Of a DNA stretch of 64,000 bases, positions 1 to 7,492 are shown one piece after another. Each line of letters opens with the position of its first letter. The first letter of the stretch is position 1. Source of the stretch: Deltaproteobacteria bacterium. GTDB lineage: Bacteria > UBA10199 > JACPAL01 > JACOUP01. A program made the translations under genes and the position numbers. Below the pieces are notes generated by a model, which saw only the letters and a program-made list of their open reading frames with translations, did not search any database and had not been told where the DNA came from. The stretch covers positions 1,151,165 through 1,215,164 of the forward strand of contig JACOUP010000008.1 in NCBI GenBank assembly GCA_016177765.1, given 5' to 3'.

Positions 1-400
1 CGATCAGCTTTTTATTAGGCGCGTAGAAGATTTTTGCTTTTCCCCACTTTTGGCCAACGAGGGCGGCCGCTGTGTCCGAGAGACAGACCTGCACAAACCC
101 GCAGGCGGTGGCCGGGTAATCGAAAAAAAGGATGGAGAGGATAATACCCAGGGAGAGAAGCGGAGCCGCCCAACCAATCTTCCCCATTTCATAGGGACGT
201 TTGCACGACTCCGCAAAATCAGAAAAAAAGGGGAGCTTTCTTCCACGGATCCGGAGAATTTCGAGAAGAAGATAAAAAACAGCGGCGCCAGCCATGACCC
301 AAATTACGATCAGAGGGTATCTTGGCAAGAGTGGTAACAGGAGCAACCCTGAGAGGTGCACCAGTTTTCGCCTCTGTTCTTGGGTGATCGGGGTCATCAT
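1..400 (-). CDS. Partial diacylglycerol/dolichol kinase-like membrane protein (N-terminal 133 residues)
   Basis: The reading frame starts at the paired ATG codons near 400 and runs off the left edge with no stop. The N-terminus has the basic RRKLVH-type motif. Two or three hydrophobic spans follow, and then a segment reading SDTAAALVG-QKWGK before the edge. This pattern fits the SEC59/DGK1/phytol-kinase group of CTP-dependent lipid kinases and CDP-diacylglycerol synthase-like enzymes, which act in membranes on isoprenoid or diacylglycerol substrates. The start shares one base with the stop of the PAP2 gene (TGATG), so the two are probably translationally coupled. A kinase beside a lipid phosphatase suggests lipid-carrier turnover, which is inference. 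The substrate cannot be told from this fragment. Confidence 0.7.
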   Translation of the reverse strand, partial: MMTPITQEQRRKLVHLSGLLLLPLLPRYPLIVIWVMAGAAVFYLLLEILRIRGRKLPFFSDFAESCKRPYEMGKIGWAAPLLSLGIILSILFFDYPATACGFVQVCLSDTAAALVGQKWGKAKIFYAPNKKLI

Positions 401-1197
401 CAGAAGGTCTTCACCAAACTGATTCCCATGCTGTCAAGATTCATTTGAGGAACAACAAATAAAGAATGATTTTCCTTTTTATGGAAACGGGCCGTTCCCA
501 GAGCAAAGGCGGTTCCGATCGTGGCCCCGAAAAGGACGTCGGAGACAAAATGCTTGTTGTCATCCAGACGGGAAAGGGCAATCAGGGAGGCGAGGGCGTA
601 GGAGGGGATCCCGGCCCATGGCCCGTAGACGGCAGTTACACTGGTGGCCATAGCAAAGCTGGCGGAGGCATGACCGGATGGAAAGGAGTAGTTGTCGGAA
701 CCGTCGGGGCGCGCGCGGCCAACACCGTATTTAAACCCCAGGGTCATCGCTTCGGTCAAGAAGAGGGATTCCACAAAAATTTCGCCGAGGAGTTTTAGTT
801 TTTCATTTTTAAGGAAAAAACCGGCAAGGACCGTTGCAAACGAAATCCCCCCCAGGGTATAAATTTCACCGAAGACATTGAAGAAACCGTTGCCCCTCCC
901 CAAAAGGTTATGGGAGGCCATCGATTCTTGAATGGCCGAATCTTGGGTCCCCACGATCCCGGAGAGAAGGATTCCATTGGTCCAGACCAGGGCCACGGGA
1001 CTCAAAAATGTTTCTAGAATATCTTCTCCTAGATGACGGGGCAGTTTTTCGAAAAACCAGTGCGAGGCCGACTCTGACCGCTCCAGGTATTCCTGCTCAT
1101 TAGTTTTGGGTTGTGTTTCCGGTTCCTGGGCCCTGACCGCAGAACTGCTCATGAGAAGGAGCAGGACAAGCGCCGTCTTTTTCTTAAGGGGCATCAT
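400..1197 (-). CDS. PAP2-family (acid phosphatase/phosphatidic acid phosphatase) membrane protein
   Basis: All three PAP2 signatures are visible: a lysine followed by GRARP, then SFPSGHAS, then SRLDDNKHFVSD, which carries the catalytic histidine and aspartate. The N-terminus has a cleavable-looking signal ending near VRAQ, and several hydrophobic segments follow. Proteins of this family dephosphorylate lipid phosphates such as phosphatidate or undecaprenyl diphosphate at the membrane surface. I chose the ATG at 1197, which overlaps the end of gltX by 14 bp. The open frame extends further upstream, but that extension lies wholly inside gltX. The downstream lipid-kinase-like gene overlaps by one base. 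The specific substrate is unknown. Confidence 0.85.
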   Translation of the reverse strand: MMPLKKKTALVLLLLMSSSAVRAQEPETQPKTNEQEYLERSESASHWFFEKLPRHLGEDILETFLSPVALVWTNGILLSGIVGTQDSAIQESMASHNLLGRGNGFFNVFGEIYTLGGISFATVLAGFFLKNEKLKLLGEIFVESLFLTEAMTLGFKYGVGRARPDGSDNYSFPSGHASASFAMATSVTAVYGPWAGIPSYALASLIALSRLDDNKHFVSDVLFGATIGTAFALGTARFHKKENHSLFVVPQMNLDSMGISLVKTF

Positions 1198-2575
1198 GGA
1201 TTGCTTTTTCAAGGCGGGCCAGGGTCTTCTGTTTGCCGAGGATACCCATGAGTTCAAAAATACCGGGGCTGACCGTTCCTCCGGTCAGCGCCACCCGGAC
1301 CGGCTGAGCCAAATCCCCCAGCTTCTTTCCCGTCTCTGCCAGGATTCCCTCAAAGACAGGTTTGATCGACTCTTCCGTGAAATCTTTCAAGGAGGTCAAT
1401 GGTTGGAGAAGCCTTTGGAGGAGTTTTCGATTGTCCTCCGTCAAAAATTTCTCTCCGGCTTTTTGCTCGATAACAATCTCATCCCGGAAGAAAAAACCGA
1501 CAGCCGCGGGGATTTCGGAAAGTAGCTTTACTTTTTCTTTCACGCTTCCAACAGCATGGCAGGATTGATCCGTTTCTTTCACCGTGAATCCCGCCTTTTC
1601 CAGAAAAGGGCGGGAGAGTGTGAGAAGCTCCCCGTTCGTTTTTATCTTGATGTAATGGCTGTTCAACCAGAGAAGTTTCTCAGAATTGAAAACCCCGCCC
1701 GATTTGCCGACCGCTTCAATGCTAAAGTTTTCGACCATTTCTTCCCGTGTGAAAATCTCCTGATCCCCGTGGGCCCAGCCGAGACGCACCAGAAAATTGA
1801 TCAACGCCTCCGGGAGGTACCCTTGTTCCTTGTATTCCAAGACCGAGGTAGCCCCATGCCGCTTGGAAAGACGGGACTTGTCCGGCCCCAGGATCATCGG
1901 CAGGTGACCGAATTGGGGAGGGGTGTAACCAAAGACCTTGTAGAGCTGAATCTGCCTCGGGGTATTATTAAGGTGGTCATCGCCCCGGATGAGATGACTG
2001 ATCTTCATCGTGACATCATCGACCACCACGCACAGATTATAAGTCGGTGTCCCATCGGTTCTCTGGATGACCAAGTCGTCCAGTTCCTCATTCTGGAAGG
2101 TGACCGTTCCTTTGATCAGGTCATTGACGACCGTTTCCCCCGATCTTTCCGTGACGAAACGGATGCAGTAAGGCTTCTTCTGGTTTTGGTCAGCGTTCTG
2201 GCACCGGCCATCGTACTTTGGCTTGAGTCCTTTGGCCAGAAGCGCCTTGCGTCTCTCTTCCAGTTCCGCGGCGGTACAGTAACAACGGTAGGCCCTCGAT
2301 TGTTTGAAAAGTCGCTCGATATGTTCCTTATAGATCTCCATCCGTTCCATCTGGTGGTACGGCCCTTCATCCCAGTCGAGGCCGAGCCAGCGGAGTCCCT
2401 CCACAATCGAATGAATGTACTCCTCGGTGGAACGTTCCCGATCGGTGTCCTCGATCCTTAAAAGGAAGGTCCCCTTGTTTTTTCGCGCCAACAGCCAGTT
2501 GAAAAGAGCGGTCCTGGCGCCGCCGATATGGAGGTGGCCGGTGGGGGATGGGGCAAAACGACAACGAAAAGACAT
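1184..2575 (-). CDS. gltX: Glutamyl-tRNA synthetase
   Basis: This is a class I aminoacyl-tRNA synthetase that charges tRNA-Glu. Its 463 residues match the usual bacterial length. The HIGH-like motif appears as HLHIGGART near residue 15. The KMSKS-like motif appears as SRLSKRHG near residue 240, after the HLPMILGPDKS segment. The C-terminal helical region holds the anticodon-binding part. It sits in a minus-strand housekeeping run between the MEMO protein and the PAP2 phosphatase. No glutaminyl-tRNA synthetase is in the window, so whether it also charges tRNA-Gln cannot be judged here. Confidence 0.97.
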   Translation of the reverse strand: MSFRCRFAPSPTGHLHIGGARTALFNWLLARKNKGTFLLRIEDTDRERSTEEYIHSIVEGLRWLGLDWDEGPYHQMERMEIYKEHIERLFKQSRAYRCYCTAAELEERRKALLAKGLKPKYDGRCQNADQNQKKPYCIRFVTERSGETVVNDLIKGTVTFQNEELDDLVIQRTDGTPTYNLCVVVDDVTMKISHLIRGDDHLNNTPRQIQLYKVFGYTPPQFGHLPMILGPDKSRLSKRHGATSVLEYKEQGYLPEALINFLVRLGWAHGDQEIFTREEMVENFSIEAVGKSGGVFNSEKLLWLNSHYIKIKTNGELLTLSRPFLEKAGFTVKETDQSCHAVGSVKEKVKLLSEIPAAVGFFFRDEIVIEQKAGEKFLTEDNRKLLQRLLQPLTSLKDFTEESIKPVFEGILAETGKKLGDLAQPVRVALTGGTVSPGIFELMGILGKQKTLARLEKAIHDAP

Positions 2576-2607
2576 GGAGCAGAGTTATATTGGGAATACC
2601 AGGGAGG

Positions 2608-3411
2608 TCAAGATATTATCAAGCCCGCATACCCAACGACAGATTTATAATCGTGAGTAACATCACCACTCGTCGCATGCTGAACCAGTTCCGCCTTCCG
2701 GGCCCCCAATTCTTTGGCGGCGACAAGCATTACGGTTGTCGGGATAATTCCGCACATCGAAATCGATTTCTTGTGGACTGTTTCGTAGAGTCCCTGGGGA
2801 TCGAGGGCCAGGATCTTTTCGATCGCCTCAAGATCTTTCTTGTGAGTGATCTCCTGGTTTTCATAATGATTCATGTCGGAGCTGGCGATGATCAGGACGG
2901 GCTTACCGGTTCCCTGGATTGTTTGGGCCAAGGCCCTGCCGATCTCGTGGCAGTCGGAGTAACGGAGATGACTCAGGGTGACAGGGACAAAAGTGAACTG
3001 ACGTTTCAGGGACTGGAGGAACGGGATCTGTACTTCCAGAGAATGTTCGGCAATATGAGCGGCGGTATCTTTTTGAAGGAGTGGGCAATTTTTCATCCAC
3101 TGGAGGCTCAAAGAGACATCGACAGGTGCTTTTCCCAAAGGTGTTTCCCATTCCCCTTCTGGCCAGATGGAGGCAGGGAGACCATAACCGGTGTGGTTGG
3201 GGGAAAGGATGATCATTTTTTGTGGGAGTTCTATTTGAGAATAAACCTGGCCTGCCACAGTCCCGCTATAGTGGTAGCCGGCATGGGGAGAGACAATCCC
3301 AATCGCTTGTTTTTTTTGGGGTGACGGTGCCAGGCACCGTTTCAGTTCAATCTCTAATTTTTGACGTTCTGCCGGGTAAAAGGAACCGGCGACCGCCGGT
3401 TGGCGCAACAT
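2608..3411 (-). CDS. amrB: MEMO-family protein (AmmeMemoRadiSam system protein B)
   Basis: The sequence opens with RQPAVAGSFYP, the family hallmark, and continues with SPHAGYHYSG, then LSPNHTGYG, and a SSDMNHYE segment. These conserved histidines and aspartates match the MEMO fold, which is related to extradiol dioxygenases and LigB. At 267 residues the length is normal. In many bacteria and archaea it is encoded with AMMECR1 and a radical SAM protein. Neither partner is visible next to it here. The biochemical role of the family is not settled. A 17-bp REP-like palindrome lies inside the coding region near residue 28 and encodes part of the segment KRCLAPS. Confidence 0.88.
   Translation of the reverse strand: MLRQPAVAGSFYPAERQKLEIELKRCLAPSPQKKQAIGIVSPHAGYHYSGTVAGQVYSQIELPQKMIILSPNHTGYGLPASIWPEGEWETPLGKAPVDVSLSLQWMKNCPLLQKDTAAHIAEHSLEVQIPFLQSLKRQFTFVPVTLSHLRYSDCHEIGRALAQTIQGTGKPVLIIASSDMNHYENQEITHKKDLEAIEKILALDPQGLYETVHKKSISMCGIIPTTVMLVAAKELGARKAELVQHATSGDVTHDYKSVVGYAGLIIS
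3324..3340. repeat. REP-like palindrome inside amrB
   Basis: ACGGTGCCAGGCACCGT is a perfect palindrome with the same GTGCC-GGCAC core as the paired intergenic elements near 20148 and 52256. Here it is in frame within the MEMO gene. Confidence 0.7.
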
Positions 3412-3417
3412 AACTTT

Positions 3418-4437
3418 TTACTGCTGTTCCTTCTTTTGAACGGAACCCTGGAGCCACGGCATCATACCGCGGAGCTGTTCTCCCACCTTTTCCACGAGAC
3501 TTTTTGCAGTGTTCTCGCGAAATTTCTTCATGGCGGGGTTCCCCTTTTCACACTCCTCGATGTATTCCCTGGCAAAGGAACCGCTTTGGATTTCTTTCAA
3601 GATTTTTTCCATCTCCTTGCGGGTTGTTTCATTAATAAGGCGGGGGCCGCGCGTGTAGTCGCCGTATTCGGCGGTATTGGAAATCGAATAACGCATATTG
3701 GCGAGACCGCCGTTGTAGACGAGGTCGACGATTAATTTGAGTTCATGGAGGCATTCAAAATAGGCAACCTCCGGTTGGTAACCGGCCTTGACCAGCGTTT
3801 CGAAGCCGGCCTGCATCAGACCGGTCACGCCACCACAGAGGACGGACTGTTCACCAAAGAGATCTGTTTCTGTTTCTTCCTTAAAGGTGGTTTGGATCAG
3901 ACCGGCCCGGGTCCCGCCAATCCCCTTGGCATAGGCGAGCCCGATCTCTTTCGCATGACCCGAGGCATCCTGTTCGATGGCGATCAGACAAGGGACGCCG
4001 ACCCCATCCTGGTATTGGGATCTCACCAGATGCCCCGGTCCTTTTGGGGCGATCAGGAGACAGTCCAGATCCTTGCGTGGGACGATCCGCTTGAAATGGA
4101 TATTAAACCCGTGGGCAAAGAAGAGGGCCGCGCTTTTTTTTAGGTTTTTTTCAAGATGTTCATCCCAGAGCTTTTTTTGGTCCTCGTCCGGGATCACGAT
4201 CATCGCTACGTCCGCCATCGAGGCTACGGCATCGGCATCGGTCTCTACAGAAAGCCCGGCCTGTTTGGCACGGGCAATCCCTTTGCTTCCTGAGCGGAGA
4301 CAGACGGTGACATCCAGGCCACTCTCTTTAAGGTTCAAGGCATGCGCATGCCCCTGCGAGCCGTAACCAAAGATAACAATTTTTTTCCCCTTCAAGGGGG
4401 CGAGGCTTGAGTCTTTGTCGTAGTAAATGGTGGCCAT
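3418..4437 (-). CDS. ilvC: Ketol-acid reductoisomerase
   Basis: This enzyme converts acetolactate or acetohydroxybutyrate to dihydroxy acids in branched-chain amino acid synthesis, using NADPH and magnesium. The Rossmann motif [13 protein letters not shown] is near residue 26. The class I C-terminal domain carries [12 protein letters not shown] and the NTAEYGDY segment. At 339 residues it is the short class I form. The ATG at 4437 is preceded by an AGGAAAGG ribosome-binding site, so the upstream in-frame extension is not needed. It leads the minus-strand run into amrB with a 6-bp gap. A plausible sigma-70 promoter lies just upstream. Confidence 0.97.
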   Translation of the reverse strand: MATIYYDKDSSLAPLKGKKIVIFGYGSQGHAHALNLKESGLDVTVCLRSGSKGIARAKQAGLSVETDADAVASMADVAMIVIPDEDQKKLWDEHLEKNLKKSAALFFAHGFNIHFKRIVPRKDLDCLLIAPKGPGHLVRSQYQDGVGVPCLIAIEQDASGHAKEIGLAYAKGIGGTRAGLIQTTFKEETETDLFGEQSVLCGGVTGLMQAGFETLVKAGYQPEVAYFECLHELKLIVDLVYNGGLANMRYSISNTAEYGDYTRGPRLINETTRKEMEKILKEIQSGSFAREYIEECEKGNPAMKKFRENTAKSLVEKVGEQLRGMMPWLQGSVQKKEQQ

Positions 4438-4464
4438 AATGATCCCTTTCCTCAGGAGGGATAG

Positions 4465-4493
4465 CCGATAGCGCAATCAGCAGGTTAAGTCAA
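4465..4493 (-). promoter_or_regulatory. Sigma-70-type promoter for ilvC
   Basis: On the minus strand TTGACT is followed by 17 bases and TATCGG. The -10 end lies about 28 bases before the ilvC start. The -35 box is good and the -10 box is weak. Confidence 0.45.
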
Positions 4494-4503
4494 TCCTTTG
4501 GCT

Positions 4504-4761
4504 TCAAGCGGCTATCTTCCTCTTCAGGGAGCGGGCCAGGAGAAGTTTAATCAGGGCCTGGTAGGGGATATCATAGGCACTGGCATAAGCACGGAGGCGA
4601 TTCAGAAGTGAGGTCGGAAGACGGATAGAAACAACCTGTGTGGGCGGCTGAGGGGGCAGTTTAAACCCGAGGTTTTTCAAAGAAAGGGGTTTCTTTTCAT
4701 TAATCCAGTCAACGGTATCGGTTGAATCGTAATCTTTTATCTCATGAACCCTTTGCTTCAT
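4504..4761 (-). CDS. brnA: BrnA/CopG-type ribbon-helix-helix antitoxin
   Basis: This is an 85-residue protein whose C-terminal half reads QVVSIRLPTSLLNRLRAYA, the form of a ribbon-helix-helix DNA-binding domain. The N-terminal half is acidic and polar and probably binds the toxin. The start overlaps the toxin gene by 20 bp and has a strong GGAGG site at the right distance. Antitoxins of this kind neutralise the BrnT RNase and repress their own promoter. An inverted repeat at the toxin promoter is a candidate operator. The pair sits alone between ilvC and marC. Confidence 0.82.
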   Translation of the reverse strand: MKQRVHEIKDYDSTDTVDWINEKKPLSLKNLGFKLPPQPPTQVVSIRLPTSLLNRLRAYASAYDIPYQALIKLLLARSLKRKIAA

Positions 4762-5032
4762 AAATCCTCCTTTCCCGCCGTGAAGAGGGTCTGGCAGTAA
4801 TAATCCGAATCTTTCCCTTCCGTACGGTAAATCCGATCATGAGAACACGACCTTCCAAACTCTTGCCATAGAGAAGATAACGTTTTTCACTGAAGGCGGA
4901 GTGTTTCAAATCCTGATAAATTCGGACCTTATCATCGTAAAAACAACTCTCCGCTTCCAAGGCCGAAACTCCATGCTTTTCCTCATTCTTCTGGATATTC
5001 CACTGATCCCAATCAAAGGTTATCTCCTTCAC
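4742..5032 (-). CDS. brnT: BrnT-family ribonuclease toxin
   Basis: The 96 residues carry the BrnT pattern: FDWD near the N-terminus, then KNEEKHGVS, then GRVLMIGFTVR and RIITARPSSRRERRIYE. Known BrnT proteins are RelE-like ribonucleases that stop translation until bound by BrnA. The frame opens with GTG at 5032, only 9 bases after the -10 box, so the transcript may be nearly leaderless. No usable ATG exists nearby. An AAGGAG stretch lies inside the first codons rather than in front of them. The toxin gene precedes the antitoxin, as usual for this family. Confidence 0.85.
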   Translation of the reverse strand: MKEITFDWDQWNIQKNEEKHGVSALEAESCFYDDKVRIYQDLKHSAFSEKRYLLYGKSLEGRVLMIGFTVRKGKIRIITARPSSRRERRIYEAKGS

Positions 5033-5041
5033 TCAAGAGTA

Positions 5042-5078
5042 AGGATAACGGATGAAGCGTGTAGTGTCAAGCGCTACA
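5042..5078 (-). promoter_or_regulatory. brnTA promoter with overlapping inverted repeat
   Basis: On the minus strand TTGACA, a 17-base spacer and TATCCT form a near-consensus sigma-70 promoter at 5070-5042. The inverted repeat TGTAG-N9-CTACA (5060-5078) overlaps the -35 box, a good position for repression by the BrnA antitoxin. Confidence 0.6.
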
Positions 5079-5138
5079 TGCCTCTCCTCGTAAGGAAGCA
5101 AGGGAGGAACGGTGCGGTGTGAGTCAACCATAGACTGT

Positions 5139-5783
5139 TCAGCGAAGGTTTTTAACAAGTTCCGGCAGGACATCTCTCACCCCATTGATCACGAACTGAA
5201 CCGCGACCACTGCCAGCATCAGTCCCATGATCCGGTTGACGACCCGTGTTCCGGTCACCTTGAGCAGACCCAGAAGCCGCATCGAGTGGACCAATACAAA
5301 ATAGGTAATCGTGACCGCTATCGCCGAACAAAGGATGATCACCAAGGTTTGTGTCAGGTGTTTGGTCCCGCCGCTCAAGACCATAATGGTGGTGATCGCC
5401 CCTGGGCCGCTCAAGAGGGGGATCGCCAGGGGGACGACCGCGATATCCTCTTTCAGAAGTCCTTCATCGACCTCTTCCTGGGTTTCTTTCATTCGTGTTG
5501 GTTTGGCGTGCAACATCTGCCAGGCGACACCAAACAGCAAAAAGCCGCCGGCGATCCGGAAGGCGCCCAAGGTGATCCCAAAAATTTCAAAGAGGAGATG
5601 TCCCAACAGTGAAAAGAAGACAAGCACCCCGAGGGCGATCCGGCAGGCCCTTCGGGCAATCAGTCTTCTTTGCCGGTAGGATTTTCCGTCAGTCAGGGCT
5701 GAGAACGTCGAGGCGGCCCCGATCGGGTTGAGGATGACCAGGATGCTAGGGAAAGCGAAAAAGAGGTATTCCTTCCAATCCAT
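5139..5783 (-). CDS. marC: MarC-family integral membrane protein
   Basis: This is a six-span membrane protein with the MarC/UPF0056 signatures: LVILNPIGAASTF near the N-terminus, FRIAGGFLLFG in the middle and PLAIPLLSGPGAITT in the second half. The family was once linked to multiple antibiotic resistance, but its transport role is unproven. I chose the ATG at 5783. A GTG four codons upstream is also possible. It is a single gene, divergent from the TSP3 protein at 5859. Confidence 0.9.
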   Translation of the reverse strand: MDWKEYLFFAFPSILVILNPIGAASTFSALTDGKSYRQRRLIARRACRIALGVLVFFSLLGHLLFEIFGITLGAFRIAGGFLLFGVAWQMLHAKPTRMKETQEEVDEGLLKEDIAVVPLAIPLLSGPGAITTIMVLSGGTKHLTQTLVIILCSAIAVTITYFVLVHSMRLLGLLKVTGTRVVNRIMGLMLAVVAVQFVINGVRDVLPELVKNLR

Positions 5784-5822
5784 AACAAGGATCACCCTAC
5801 AACATCTCTTTTAGAAAATCAG

Positions 5823-5848
5823 CAACTTTTACCTGGGGGGACCGATCT
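5823..5848 (+). promoter_or_regulatory. Surface-regulon promoter element (CAAC-N12-CCGAT type), site 1
   Basis: CAACTTT, 12 bases, CCGATCT. The spacing equals that of six other sites in the window. The gene start at 5859 lies 10 bases after the -10-like box. Confidence 0.6.
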
Positions 5849-5858
5849 TACCGGCACT

Positions 5859-6476
5859 ATGGGCTTTTGTGTCGATCGTCAAGGAAGTGTTACCTGCTCC
5901 TTTTTTCCTCCCCTTAGACTAAGGGGAGGCCAGGAGGGGTTAGGAAGAGGGGGAACATTTTTAGCGGTTGCCGCCGATCCGGACCCGGGGCGGACGGCTC
6001 CGGGCTCCGATGAAGATTGGTTTCAAAAAGAAAAAAGGGGAGCCGGCTTGAAATTTTTGGATTGGACCCTTGGCCTCGGAAATCTGGGGTGTACCGCTTT
6101 TGCGACTTACCGGGCGGCTCGAGGTAGGGGGACCGTCTGGATCCCGGTTCTTTCGGGCGTCTTCAGCGTGGAAAAAGGGGTTAAGATTGTGGCCGGTTGG
6201 GACTATGGAACGGCGGGCGAGGTGGCCGAAAACTTGGGAGCCACCGCCGCGCTGGCGGTCTGCACGGTCGACCAGGTTCGTTCTCTGAGACGGCCGACTC
6301 CTTCTTCCAACGGCAATGGCCCTGCCCCGGTAGCAGACCGGGATGGTGACGGGATTCCAGATGCCCAGGATCGCTGTCCGGAGGAAAGCGGAGTGGCCGA
6401 AAACCAGGGATGCCCCCGTGTGATTACCCCGCCTCCGCCGACACCAACAGAAGTCGGTGGCGGGCAGTCGGACTAG
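5859..6476 (+). CDS. Hypothetical protein with one thrombospondin type 3 repeat
   Basis: This 205-residue protein has no recognised enzymatic domain. Near residues 158-185 it carries DRDGDGIPDAQDRCPEE and a cysteine-containing continuation, a calcium-binding TSP3 unit typical of cell-surface proteins. A proline-rich tail follows. The middle includes a hydrophobic segment around residues 70-110. The first 40 residues look unnatural because a CTCCCCTT palindromic repeat is inserted there. A GTG frame starting near 5869 would read like a signal peptide but hits a stop inside the repeat, and LAVAADPDPG after the repeat looks like a signal-cleavage region. The gene may therefore have been damaged or rebuilt by the insertion. 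Confidence 0.6.
   Translation: MGFCVDRQGSVTCSFFPPLRLRGGQEGLGRGGTFLAVAADPDPGRTAPGSDEDWFQKEKRGAGLKFLDWTLGLGNLGCTAFATYRAARGRGTVWIPVLSGVFSVEKGVKIVAGWDYGTAGEVAENLGATAALAVCTVDQVRSLRRPTPSSNGNGPAPVADRDGDGIPDAQDRCPEESGVAENQGCPRVITPPPPTPTEVGGGQSD
5907..5929. repeat. Palindromic REP-like element in the 5' end of the TSP3 gene
   Basis: The arms CCTCCCCTT and AAGGGGAGG enclose a 5-base loop. A G-rich GGGGTTAGG-like tail follows, as in the class of CTCCCCT hairpins also present in secA near 31447. Confidence 0.75.
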
Positions 6477-6847
6477 AGTAGCCCACTCCTTCGGGTGATT
6501 TTAACGACTCTATTTTTTTGATTCACAAAGATAATCCTCGGCTGGTGCTTTTTTAATTTTTTCTCGTCCATCGCGGCAAAACTGGCAATAATCACCAGGT
6601 TCCCTTTCTTTGCCATATGGGCGGCCGCCCCGTTGATCTGAACTTGGCCGGAACCGGCCGGGGCCGGGATCACGTAGGTTTCAAAACGGTTGCCGTTGGT
6701 GATATTCCAGATATGGACCATCTCATGGTCGTGAAGGTCCGCCGCGTACATCAGGTTTTTATCGACCGAGATGCTCCCCTCATAATGCAAATCGGCCTTG
6801 GTCACGCAGGCCCTGTGGATTTTGGATTTCAGGACAGTTCGGAACAT
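6473..6847 (-). CDS. panD: Aspartate 1-decarboxylase proenzyme
   Basis: This enzyme makes beta-alanine for pantothenate and coenzyme A synthesis. It is a pyruvoyl enzyme that cleaves itself before a serine, visible here as HYEGSISV at residues 22-29. Other family motifs are the NITNGNRFETYVI region and NGAAAHMAKKGNLVIIASF. At 124 residues the length is normal. It converges with the TSP3 gene, overlapping its end by 4 bp, and is divergent from yceD. No other pantothenate gene is nearby. Confidence 0.96.
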   Translation of the reverse strand: MFRTVLKSKIHRACVTKADLHYEGSISVDKNLMYAADLHDHEMVHIWNITNGNRFETYVIPAPAGSGQVQINGAAAHMAKKGNLVIIASFAAMDEKKLKKHQPRIIFVNQKNRVVKITRRSGLL

Positions 6848-6925
6848 TCGCAGAAACCCTAGGCCCTTTTTTTCTTGAAGTCAAGATTCCGTAAAGCTAG
6901 GATCGCCGGAATTTCAGGAGTAAAA

Positions 6926-7492
6926 ATGAAAATAAGGATTCTGGATATCCCGGAGGAGGGGCTTGATCTTGTGGAAGAATCTCCCTCTAAGGGTGTGTCA
7001 CCCAAGGGGCAAGACCACTGGTTTGACGAGACCGTTCGGGAGGCCCTCCGCGAGAAATTCCCGAAGACAAACAGGGCCTCTTTTAACGCGCATCTGGACA
7101 AGACCTGCCGGAATGTCTCGGTTGTCGGGCAAATTGAGATTGATACCGACCCGACCTGCGATCGTTGTCTGGAACCATTTCATCATCACCTTTCCATCCC
7201 CTTGAAAATGGATATGGCTCCTTATGAGAAGCCGGAAGAGGCGGCCGGGGATGACATTAAACTCAGCAAGGATGATCTTAATTTTAGTTTCTATCAGGGG
7301 GATGAGATCGATATTGCTCAAATCGTCCACGAACAGATTGTTTTAGAGACTCCGATCCGCAACCTTTGTCAGGAGGATTGCAAAGGACTTTGCCCGCAGT
7401 GTGGTCAGAATCTGAATAAGGGAAAGTGCTCCTGCCCCCCTCAAAAAAAGCATTCTCCCTTTGTGGCCTTGAAAAGGATATTTAAGTCTTAG
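6926..7492 (+). CDS. yceD: YceD/DUF177 protein (23S rRNA accumulation protein)
   Basis: The C-terminal half shows the DUF177 pattern: CDRCLEPF near residue 75, a D-E-I-D-rich stretch, and LCQEDCKGLCPQCGQNLN with CxxC pairs that probably bind a metal. The family supports accumulation of large-subunit rRNA and is usually encoded directly before rpmF. Here rpmF is 4.4 kb away, on the far side of two inverted exporter genes. The ATG at 6926 has an AGGAG site. A palindromic repeat encodes the segment SPSKGVSPKG in the N-terminal part. The 3' end overlaps the convergent RND gene by 11 bp. Confidence 0.88.
   Translation: MKIRILDIPEEGLDLVEESPSKGVSPKGQDHWFDETVREALREKFPKTNRASFNAHLDKTCRNVSVVGQIEIDTDPTCDRCLEPFHHHLSIPLKMDMAPYEKPEEAAGDDIKLSKDDLNFSFYQGDEIDIAQIVHEQIVLETPIRNLCQEDCKGLCPQCGQNLNKGKCSCPPQKKHSPFVALKRIFKS
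6991..7003. repeat. Intragenic palindrome (GGGTGNNTCACCC family) in yceD
   Basis: GGGTGTGTCACCC, flanked by AAGGG-type bases, encodes part of SKGVSPKG in frame. Confidence 0.7.

Noticed and set aside
1556-2461. Open frame of 301 codons antisense to gltX
   Set aside because: It has no recognisable domain and is entirely within a conserved synthetase gene.
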